From: JALUUH01 sp964636675
Lineage (GTDB): Bacteria; Pseudomonadota; Gammaproteobacteria; S012-40
DNA length: 5,487 nt
Assembly (NCBI GenBank): GCA_964636675.1
Contig: CAZWUO010000221.1
Coordinates: forward strand, 1-5,487
Reading direction: 5' to 3'
Shown here: piece by piece, positions 1 through 5,487 of the stretch
How the letters are laid out: every line of letters begins with the position of its first letter
How positions within the stretch are numbered: position 1 is the stretch's first letter
Program-made: the position numbers and the translations under genes
Notes under the pieces: model-generated
Seen by the model: only the letters and a program-made list of their open reading frames with translations
Databases searched by the model: none
What the model was told of the DNA's origin: nothing

Positions 1-55
1 AGCTTTCGCCACTACCCCCTCAAGATAGCGTGTCTACCAATTCCACCACATCGGC
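1..55 (-). tRNA. leuU: tRNA-Leu(GAG), 5' part, cut by the window edge
   Basis: Read on the minus strand from position 55, the sequence folds as the 5' two thirds of a class II tRNA. The 5' acceptor strand GCCGATG (55-49) is followed by TG and a D arm with the GTGG...TTGGTAGACAC pattern typical of leucine tRNAs. The anticodon stem is CTATC/GGTAG with one T-G wobble, and its 7-base loop TTGAGGG puts anticodon GAG at 21-19. After it comes the start of a long variable arm (GGC-GAAA-GC). The T arm and 3' acceptor strand lie beyond the left edge. GAG reads CUC and CUU leucine codons. The gene begins 12 bp after the secG stop, matching the secG-leuU arrangement of E. coli, so it is probably processed from the secG transcript; no promoter is visible in the gap. 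The symbol is given by analogy with E. coli. Confidence 0.93.
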
Positions 56-67
56 TAATAGCATTAA

Positions 68-439
68 TTATTCAGGAATATCGCTTATGGGTTTTTCTTC
101 TGGCACCAGCGGGACTTCGCTTTCATTGAATGGAGAAGTGGCGGGAATGTCCATTTCAACAACAGCGGGTTGCGACTCCACGCCGTCTACCACGCTGTCT
201 GATTGTTTCACTTGACCTGAAAAATAAGCCAAGGTAAGACTGGAGATAAAAAACGCAGTCGCTAACCCCGCAGTCACCCGCGTAAGAAAGTTTCCTGACC
301 CTCGCGACCCAAATACAGTTTGCGATGAACCGCCACCAAATGCGGCTCCCATATCTGCGCCTTTGCCTTGCTGCAATAATACTAACGCAACTAATCCAAC
401 CGCGATTACTAAATGAATTAAAATAAAAATACTATCCAT
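68..439 (-). CDS. secG: Protein-export membrane protein SecG
   Basis: SecG is the small non-essential subunit of the SecYEG translocon in the inner membrane; it aids SecA-driven export of unfolded proteins. The 123-residue product has the family layout: a first membrane helix at about residues 3-22, a conserved loop at 23-50 with the diagnostic GKGADMGAAFGGGSSQTVFG motif, and a second helix at about 52-74. The tail (about 75-123) is acidic and proline-containing, with 11 Asp/Glu and only two Lys after residue 77. It makes the protein somewhat longer than the roughly 110 residues of E. coli SecG; the tail is normally poorly conserved. The ATG at 439-437 is chosen because it places the first helix correctly; the upstream Shine-Dalgarno is weak (AGAAG-like, near 446-450). 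The gene lies 33 bp after tpiA and 12 bp before the tRNA-Leu, and is probably cotranscribed with both. Confidence 0.96.
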   Translation of the reverse strand: MDSIFILIHLVIAVGLVALVLLQQGKGADMGAAFGGGSSQTVFGSRGSGNFLTRVTAGLATAFFISSLTLAYFSGQVKQSDSVVDGVESQPAVVEMDIPATSPFNESEVPLVPEEKPISDIPE

Positions 440-472
440 TGTGGTCTTCTATATATTAGATATTAAGTTAAT

Positions 473-1225
473 TTATTTGGCCGCCCGACATATTGCCAGA
501 AACTCATCTGCTTGCAGAGAAGCCCCGCCAATCAAGCCACCATCGATATCTTTTTGAGCAAACAACTCTATAGCATTATTTGCCTTTACACTGCCCCCGT
601 ATAAGATCTGCATCGATTCGGCAACAGAAGCATCTTGAGTACTCAGCCATGTACGAATAAAAACATGTACCGCCTGAGCTTGCTGCGGTGATGCCGTTTT
701 TCCAGTGCCTATTGCCCACACGGGCTCATAAGCAATAACCGCCTCTTTAAGAGCGGTGATTCCGCAGCGCTGTACGACGGCAGAGAGTTGCTTCTCAACA
801 ACCTGCTCGGTTACCCCTGCCTCACGCTCCTCGAGCAACTCACCGACGCAAAGCACAGGAATCAAGCCTGTTGTTTGCGCCGCTTGAAATTTTTCAGCAA
901 CGACTTCATCCGTGTCATGGAATAATGCCCGTCGCTCTGAGTGGCCTACAATAGCATACCTACAGGCGAAATCATTGAGCATTCCCGCAGATATTTCCCC
1001 GGTAAATGCGCCAGACTCAGCAGTAGCAACATCTTGCGCACCCCAAGAAATCCGACTATCCGCCAACTGTGCAGCGACATCAGCCATTAAAATGGATGGC
1101 GGACAAACGACCACATCGACCTCGCCTAGATCGCTCGATCCGGCAATGATTCCTTTTAGGAGCTCTTTTGCACCTTCCCTGGAACCATTCATTTTCCAAT
1201 TCCCTGCGACCATCGGCTTGCGCAT
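473..1225 (-). CDS. tpiA: Triosephosphate isomerase
   Basis: This cytoplasmic enzyme interconverts dihydroxyacetone phosphate and glyceraldehyde 3-phosphate in glycolysis and gluconeogenesis. The 250-residue product has the full TIM-barrel signature set: AGNWKMN near the N-terminus with Asn9 and Lys11, catalytic His95 in AIVGHSERR, catalytic base Glu167 in AYEPVWAIGTG, flexible loop 6 at about 170-178, and the phosphate-binding segments YGGSVK (209-214) and GGLIGGASL (229-237). An in-frame TTG at 1240 would add five residues, but the ATG at 1225-1223 is preferred. It begins the conserved MRKPMVAGNWKMN segment and has a GGGGAAG Shine-Dalgarno six bases upstream (1238-1232), which the TTG start would place inside the coding region. 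Length matches the family. tpiA between glmM and secG resembles Pseudomonas and differs from E. coli. A 193-bp gap with a candidate promoter lies upstream, so it may start its own tpiA-secG-tRNA transcript. Confidence 0.97.
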   Translation of the reverse strand: MRKPMVAGNWKMNGSREGAKELLKGIIAGSSDLGEVDVVVCPPSILMADVAAQLADSRISWGAQDVATAESGAFTGEISAGMLNDFACRYAIVGHSERRALFHDTDEVVAEKFQAAQTTGLIPVLCVGELLEEREAGVTEQVVEKQLSAVVQRCGITALKEAVIAYEPVWAIGTGKTASPQQAQAVHVFIRTWLSTQDASVAESMQILYGGSVKANNAIELFAQKDIDGGLIGGASLQADEFLAICRAAK

Positions 1226-1231
1226 ATAAAA

Positions 1232-1238
1232 CTTCCCC
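1232..1238 (-). promoter_or_regulatory. Ribosome binding site of tpiA that decides its start
   Basis: On the minus strand GGGGAAG sits six bases before the ATG at 1225. It overlaps the TTG codon at 1240-1238, the alternative start, and so argues that the TTG is not the initiation codon. The assignment rests on sequence and spacing only. Confidence 0.6.
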
Positions 1239-1257
1239 AATCAGGTAAAAGCCGGGA

Positions 1258-1286
1258 AGCTTAACGAGAGATTCCCCAAAAATCAA
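1258..1286 (-). promoter_or_regulatory. Candidate sigma70-type promoter for tpiA-secG
   Basis: Minus-strand TTGATT (1286-1281, four of six consensus bases) is separated by 17 bp from TAAGCT (1263-1258, three of six). Transcription would start around 1251, leaving a leader of about 25 bases that contains the tpiA Shine-Dalgarno. The -10 is poor, so this is a position- and spacing-based guess; the 193-bp gap before tpiA makes some promoter here likely. Confidence 0.35.
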
Positions 1287-1418
1287 CAGGCCTAGATAAC
1301 TCTTTATGAAACTTTTCTCATCTTGGGCACTGACTGCCGCGAGGTATTACTCACAAAAAAGATGAAAACAACCCCATTTCGAATATAGAAACTCAAAAAA
1401 TCATCACAAAAAAACAAG

Positions 1419-2762
1419 TTATCGCTTGGAAATCAATGACTCAACAGTTTCTGCAAGATCGTTTGCAAGTTCGTTGACCTCGATAGCATTGCTTCCTTCC
1501 ACCATAACACGCACCACTGGCTCAGTACCGGAGGGACGTAATAATACGCGACCGTTACCCGCTAACTTTTTTTCTATCTTCTTTACCGCAGCATCTAAGC
1601 CCTGGATTTTATCGAGAATAACTTTCTTTTTCACGCGCACATTAATCATCACTTGGGGAAATTTGCGCATACCTGACTTTAATTCATGCAGCGTCCGCCC
1701 AGTTTCTTGTAAAGCGGATAACACCTGCAACGCCGATACGATGCCATCCCCGGTGGTTGTACGATCAAGGCAAATAATATGTCCTGATGATTCACCACCC
1801 AGCACCCAGGCGTTTTTCTTTAAAGATTCGATCACATAACGATCTCCAACTCTTGCTCTCTCGAAGGGTATATTGTCTTGCTCAAATGCCTGCTCAAGAC
1901 CAAAATTACTCATTAAAGTCCCTACAACACCCCCGTTTAGCAAATTTTGTTTTTTACGCGATTGAGCAATGACGTACAACAACTCATCACCATCGACAAC
2001 TTCACCTTTTTCATCCACCATGATTAAGCGATCACCGTCGCCATCAAGCGCAACGCCAATATCAGCCTCGCGCTTTAATACCTCTTCTTGCAACAATTTT
2101 GGCTGGGTCGAACCGCAACCCTCGTTAATATTTAAGCCATTGGGACTTATACCAACAGCAAACACGGTTGCACCAAGCTCCTTGAATACACTAGGAGCTA
2201 CGTGATACGTTGCACCGTGTGCGCAATCTACAACGATTTTCAGATCTCTAAATTCAGTGGAAAGCGGTATTGAGGCTTTGCAAAATTCGATATACCGACC
2301 GCCTGCGTCGACAATTCTTTTGGCTCGCCCAAGCTGTCCTGACTCCACGGTAGTCATCGGTTTTTCAATTTCAGCTTCGATTGCGTACTCAATATCATCC
2401 GCTAATTTAGTCCCTTCGGAGGAAAAAAACTTTATGCCATTATCATAATGAGGATTATGAGATGCGCTAATAACAATCCCCGCTTTAGCGTGTAAAGTTC
2501 GGGTCAAATAAGCAATGCCAGGGGTAGGCATCGGCCCCAACAAACGAATATCAACACCCGCTGCTGACAACCCTGCTTGTAGCGCCGACTCAAACATATA
2601 ACCGGAAATTCGGGTATCTTTTCCAATAACTACTTTCCCAAACTTACCCTGGGTTAATACACGACCCGCCGCCCAACCGAGCTTTAAAACAAATTCTGGA
2701 TCAATCGGCATCTCTCCCACTTTCCCACGAATACCATCGGTTCCAAAATGGCGTTTCTCCAT
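1419..2762 (-). CDS. glmM: Phosphoglucosamine mutase
   Basis: GlmM converts glucosamine 6-phosphate to glucosamine 1-phosphate, the middle step between GlmS and GlmU in making UDP-GlcNAc for peptidoglycan and lipopolysaccharide. The 447-residue protein is the normal family length. It starts with the typical RHFGTDGIRGKVG segment (4-16). The phosphorylated serine is Ser101 in ISASHNP, equivalent to Ser102 of E. coli. The metal-binding loop is DGDGDR at 240-245, the sugar-binding loop GGESSGH at 322-328, and the C-terminal phosphate-binding loop RPSGTEPVVRVMVEG begins at 409. These separate it from phosphoglucomutase/phosphomannomutase paralogues, as does the neighbourhood with folP. The ATG at 2762-2760 is supported by a strong AAAGGAGT Shine-Dalgarno. 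A 70-bp gap separates it from folP and contains a good promoter candidate, so glmM can probably be expressed apart from ftsH-folP. No convincing terminator follows it. Confidence 0.97.
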   Translation of the reverse strand: MEKRHFGTDGIRGKVGEMPIDPEFVLKLGWAAGRVLTQGKFGKVVIGKDTRISGYMFESALQAGLSAAGVDIRLLGPMPTPGIAYLTRTLHAKAGIVISASHNPHYDNGIKFFSSEGTKLADDIEYAIEAEIEKPMTTVESGQLGRAKRIVDAGGRYIEFCKASIPLSTEFRDLKIVVDCAHGATYHVAPSVFKELGATVFAVGISPNGLNINEGCGSTQPKLLQEEVLKREADIGVALDGDGDRLIMVDEKGEVVDGDELLYVIAQSRKKQNLLNGGVVGTLMSNFGLEQAFEQDNIPFERARVGDRYVIESLKKNAWVLGGESSGHIICLDRTTTGDGIVSALQVLSALQETGRTLHELKSGMRKFPQVMINVRVKKKVILDKIQGLDAAVKKIEKKLAGNGRVLLRPSGTEPVVRVMVEGSNAIEVNELANDLAETVESLISKR

Positions 2763-2768
2763 TGCAAT

Positions 2769-2776
2769 ACTCCTTT
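2769..2776 (-). promoter_or_regulatory. Strong ribosome binding site of glmM
   Basis: Minus-strand AAAGGAGT lies just upstream of the glmM ATG, with the GGAG core about eight bases from the start codon. It is the closest match to the Shine-Dalgarno consensus among the genes here and fixes the glmM start at 2762. Confidence 0.75.
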
Positions 2777-2796
2777 ATAGGGCTATGGGGTAAATT

Positions 2797-2826
2797 CTTA
2801 TAACGGTAGGTTATCGGGCTTGTAAA
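2797..2826 (-). promoter_or_regulatory. Candidate sigma70-type promoter for glmM
   Basis: Minus-strand TTTACA (2826-2821, five of six consensus bases) and TATAAG (2802-2797, five of six) are separated by 18 bp in the folP-glmM gap. Transcription would begin around 2790 and give a leader of about 28 bases that includes the AAAGGAGT ribosome binding site. This is the best promoter match I found in the intergenic DNA. It would provide glmM and perhaps the downstream genes with transcription independent of the ftsH promoter outside the window. Confidence 0.55.
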
Positions 2827-2832
2827 AACCTT

Positions 2833-3687
2833 TTACTCCGCGTTATTGACCGCGCTAAATAGCTTAAGCGCTTCCACGGTTTCTTTAACATCATGTACCC
2901 GCACGATTGAAGCTCCATGCGCCACACTGATTACCGCTGCAGCAATACTCGGTGCCAGCCTTTTATGGGTTGGCAAACCTAATAGTTTTGCAAACAGACT
3001 CTTGCGAGACAATCCTGCTAAAACCGGAAAGCCAAGACTCACTATTTTATTTAATTCTTTCAATAACAATAAATTATGTTTTAGTGACTTGCCAAACCCA
3101 AAACCGGGATCAACAATAATCCGTTCTTTTGCGATGCCCGCTTGGCGACACGCCGCAACACGCTCCAGCAAAAACGAACTCACATCATCTAACACATTAT
3201 CATACGCAGGATTCACTTGCATAGTACGTGGCTGTCCCAGCATATGCATCAAACAAACACCAACGTCGCTATTAGCCACGGTGCTCAATACTTCAGGCTC
3301 TCTCAAGGCCCGCACATCATTAACCAACAAAGCACCTTCTGAAATGGCCGCGTGGATAACTTTTGCTTTGCTTGAGTCTATCGAAATAATGGGGTTAAAT
3401 GCCGAGTTTAAGGCTTTTATGATTGGGATAACACGCGATAACTCTTCTTTTTCACTCACTGCTAACGCATTAGGACGGGTAGACTCCCCCCCTACATCAA
3501 TAATATCAGCTCCCTGAGCCAACATGTTTTCTGCATGAATTAGCGCATTTTTGACGGACAAAAAATTACCCCCGTCCGAAAAGGAATCGGGGGTAATATT
3601 TAATATGCCCATAATACGGGGTTTGTCTAATACAAGTTTTCTTCCTGCTAAATTGACAAAAAGCTTAGGCCTGATTGACCGGTCCAC
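2833..3687 (-). CDS. folP: Dihydropteroate synthase
   Basis: FolP joins p-aminobenzoate to 6-hydroxymethyl-7,8-dihydropterin pyrophosphate to give dihydropteroate, a cytoplasmic step of folate synthesis and the sulfonamide target. The 284-residue TIM-barrel protein carries MGILNITPDSFSDGG (26-40, Asn30), GGESTRPN (66-73, Thr70 and Arg71), SIDSS with Asp104, LVNDVRAL with Asn123, DPGFGFGK (193-200), GLSRKS with Ser227 and Lys229, and RVHD with Arg263 and His265. These equal the E. coli ligands with an offset of eight. Phe36 and Pro72, at positions often changed in sulfonamide-resistant enzymes, are the usual residues, so a sensitive type is expected. The GTG at 3687-3685 is the only plausible start: a TAG stop in the same frame lies directly upstream, and the next ATG (codon 26) would remove the first barrel strand. 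The start lies within the last 23 bp of ftsH and lacks a strong Shine-Dalgarno, suggesting translational coupling. Confidence 0.96.
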   Translation of the reverse strand: MDRSIRPKLFVNLAGRKLVLDKPRIMGILNITPDSFSDGGNFLSVKNALIHAENMLAQGADIIDVGGESTRPNALAVSEKEELSRVIPIIKALNSAFNPIISIDSSKAKVIHAAISEGALLVNDVRALREPEVLSTVANSDVGVCLMHMLGQPRTMQVNPAYDNVLDDVSSFLLERVAACRQAGIAKERIIVDPGFGFGKSLKHNLLLLKELNKIVSLGFPVLAGLSRKSLFAKLLGLPTHKRLAPSIAAAVISVAHGASIVRVHDVKETVEALKLFSAVNNAE

Positions 3688-5487
3688 CTAATCCATCACC
3701 GGCTTTGTCATCAGATTTATTACTCGTCTTAGTCTCCTTCTTTTTGTCTTCTTCACTGGAATCTTCTTCGGACGCCTTAGAAGATTTAGTATCGTAAGAC
3801 TTATGATCGCGATCCAGGTCATCCTCATCCCAATTACTTGGGTCTCCTGGCTCCTTACCTTCCATAATATTACTTAACTGCCCGCGGTCAATGGTTTCAT
3901 ATTTTATCAACGCATCTGCCATTGCGTGCAATTTATCCAAGTTGTCGGTTAATAATTTATGTGAGCGCTCATAATTCCGATCAACAATCGCTTTAACTTC
4001 TTCGTCAATTATCCGGGTTGTTTCATCAGAGACGGTCTTACTTTGCGTAACCGATCGCCCTAGAAATACTTCGCCCTCTTCTTCGCTATAAACCATCGGC
4101 CCCAAGCGCTCAGAAAGCCCCCACTTAGTGACCATATTACGCGATATCTCGGTCACTCTTTGGATATCATTCGATGCACCTGTGGTCACATATTCAGCGC
4201 CAAAAATTATCTCTTCAGCTATTCTGCCACCAAATAAACTAGAGATCGAACTCTCCAAACGTTGCTTACTGTAACTGTATCTATCTTCCTCAGGCAAAAA
4301 CATGGTCACACCCAAAGCTCTACCGCGTGGGATAATACTCACTTTGTATACAGGATCATGCGAAGGCACTAACAAACCAACGATGGCATGACCTGCTTCG
4401 TGATAAGCCGTAAGTTTCTTTTCGTCTTCGTTCATCACCATGGATTTACGTTCTGCACCCATCATGATTTTGTCTTTCGCTTTTTCGAACTCGTTCATGC
4501 TAACGAGTTTTTTATCCGATCTTGCAGCAAATAATGCCGCTTCATTAACCAGATTTGCAAGATCGGCCCCTGAGAACCCTGGGGTACCGCGGGCAATAAC
4601 ACGCGGTTTAACGTCATCGGCCATTGGTACTTTACGCATGTGAACTTTTAAAATTTGTTCACGACCACGCACATCAGGGAGAGGAACAGTCACTTGCCTA
4701 TCAAAGCGCCCTGGTCTGAGCAATGCAGGATCTAGCACATCAGGACGATTGGTTGCGGCAATAATAATGACACCTTCGTTGCCCTCAAAACCATCCATTT
4801 CAACTAATAGTTGGTTTAATGTTTGTTCACGTTCGTCATGGCCACCACCCAGTCCTGCACCACGATGTCTGCCTACTGCATCAATCTCATCAATAAAAAT
4901 GATACAGGGTGAATGTTTTTTAGCTTGCTCAAACATGTCGCGAACTCGAGATGCGCCAACACCGACAAACATTTCAACAAAATCAGAACCTGATATCGTA
5001 AAGAAAGGCACTTTGGCCTCGCCAGCGATTGCCCTAGCAAGCAAGGTTTTACCCGTACCCGGAGCGCCTACCATGAGAACACCGCGAGGTATCTTGCCAC
5101 CTAATTTTTGAAACTTGGATGGGTCTTGTAAGAACTCAACAATCTCTCCGACTTCGTCCTTAGCTTCTTCAACACCTGCGACATCTGCAAAAGTCACTTT
5201 AACTTGGTCTTCGCTCAGCATGCGCGCCTTGCTTTTTCCAAATGACATAGCACCCCGTCCACCGCCACCGCCTTGCATTTGGCGCATGAAGAAAATCCAC
5301 ACTCCAATTAACAACAGCATCGGAAACCACGAAATGAAAATCTGCATCAGCAGACCTTGTTGCTCCGGTGGCTTAACATCGATAATGACGCCATTTGCCA
5401 GTAGATCACCTATTAAACCAGGATCACCGGGGCTATAGGTCATAAATCGTTCGCCGGTTTGCTTCGCACCTTGGATATTTCGCCCTT
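3665..5487 (-). CDS. ftsH: ATP-dependent zinc metalloprotease FtsH, 5' end missing
   Basis: FtsH is a hexameric inner-membrane AAA+ protease that extracts and degrades misassembled membrane proteins and short-lived cytoplasmic regulators. The frame stays open past the ATG at 5443 to the window edge. The 14 upstream codons encode GRNIQGAKQTGERF, which aligns with the periplasmic region of E. coli FtsH, so that ATG is internal; roughly 55 N-terminal residues with the first membrane helix lie outside. Counting from the ATG at 5443, the second helix is at about 31-53, the pore motif FVG at 159-161, Walker A GAPGTGKT at 126-133, Walker B IIFIDEID at 181-188, and the second region of homology at 231-248 with arginines 243 and 246. 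The zinc site is HEAGH at 348-352, with Asp426 in TGASNDI as third ligand. From about 530 the tail is highly charged, rich in Asp, Glu, Lys and Ser. The gene overlaps folP. Confidence 0.97.
   Translation of the reverse strand, partial: GRNIQGAKQTGERFMTYSPGDPGLIGDLLANGVIIDVKPPEQQGLLMQIFISWFPMLLLIGVWIFFMRQMQGGGGGRGAMSFGKSKARMLSEDQVKVTFADVAGVEEAKDEVGEIVEFLQDPSKFQKLGGKIPRGVLMVGAPGTGKTLLARAIAGEAKVPFFTISGSDFVEMFVGVGASRVRDMFEQAKKHSPCIIFIDEIDAVGRHRGAGLGGGHDEREQTLNQLLVEMDGFEGNEGVIIIAATNRPDVLDPALLRPGRFDRQVTVPLPDVRGREQILKVHMRKVPMADDVKPRVIARGTPGFSGADLANLVNEAALFAARSDKKLVSMNEFEKAKDKIMMGAERKSMVMNEDEKKLTAYHEAGHAIVGLLVPSHDPVYKVSIIPRGRALGVTMFLPEEDRYSYSKQRLESSISSLFGGRIAEEIIFGAEYVTTGASNDIQRVTEISRNMVTKWGLSERLGPMVYSEEEGEVFLGRSVTQSKTVSDETTRIIDEEVKAIVDRNYERSHKLLTDNLDKLHAMADALIKYETIDRGQLSNIMEGKEPGDPSNWDEDDLDRDHKSYDTKSSKASEEDSSEEDKKKETKTSNKSDDKAGDGLGGPVNQA

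Noticed and set aside
1226..1240. TTG start at 1240 for tpiA adding five residues.
   Set aside because: The ATG at 1225 has a Shine-Dalgarno at the right distance and begins at the conserved N-terminus; the TTG would overlap that site.
1326..1338. Short inverted repeat GGCA-CTGAC-TGCC in the glmM-tpiA gap.
   Set aside because: Four-base arms occur easily by chance and no T-run or other signal follows.
1408..1428. Possible rho-independent terminator of glmM: minus-strand CAAG-CGATAA-CTTG followed by seven T.
   Set aside because: The stem is only four pairs, AT-rich, and overlaps the glmM stop codon; too weak to call a terminator.
1426..1839. Plus-strand open frames opposite glmM, with similar ones opposite tpiA, ftsH and secG.
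   Set aside because: All lie antisense to genes with clear motifs and their translations resemble no family.
2846..3517. Plus-strand open frame of 223 codons opposite folP.
   Set aside because: It is a shadow of folP: serine- and threonine-rich translation with no recognisable domain, fully antisense to a well-supported gene.
1..5487. Search for a previously undescribed system, mobile element, CRISPR array or defence gene.
   Set aside because: The window is filled by known core genes in a conserved order; no repeats, integrase, transposase or unknown gene is visible.

Overview
This window is a compact block of housekeeping genes, all read from the minus strand. In transcription order (right to left) it holds ftsH (5' end cut off by the window), folP, glmM, tpiA, secG, and the first part of a tRNA-Leu(GAG) gene cut off by the left edge. 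The proteins and gene order point to a gammaproteobacterium. E. coli has ftsH-folP-glmM-secG-leuU with tpiA elsewhere; having tpiA between glmM and secG is the arrangement known from Pseudomonas and related lineages. The fairly AT-rich intergenic DNA suggests a relative of that group other than Pseudomonas itself, but this is inference and no genus can be named from the window.

Layout: 3665-5487 encodes the membrane AAA+ zinc protease FtsH, open at the right edge. folP (2833-3687) starts at a GTG inside the last codons of ftsH and is probably translationally coupled to it. A 70-bp gap with a good sigma70-like promoter precedes glmM (1419-2762). A 193-bp AT-rich gap with a weaker promoter candidate precedes tpiA (473-1225). 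secG (68-439) follows after 33 bp, and the tRNA-Leu gene begins 12 bp beyond the secG stop, so it is probably cut from a shared transcript.

Functionally the cluster joins unrelated core tasks: membrane protein quality control (FtsH), folate synthesis (FolP), the glucosamine-phosphate step toward UDP-GlcNAc for peptidoglycan and LPS (GlmM), glycolysis (TpiA), protein export (SecG) and decoding of leucine codons (tRNA). All five proteins keep their diagnostic catalytic or family motifs and none shows an internal frameshift.

I found no mobile element, CRISPR array, origin or unknown gene. The plus-strand open frames are antisense shadows of these genes. The points worth a second look are modest: internal promoters, the folP start, the tpiA upstream region, the charged FtsH and SecG tails, and the tRNA at the edge.
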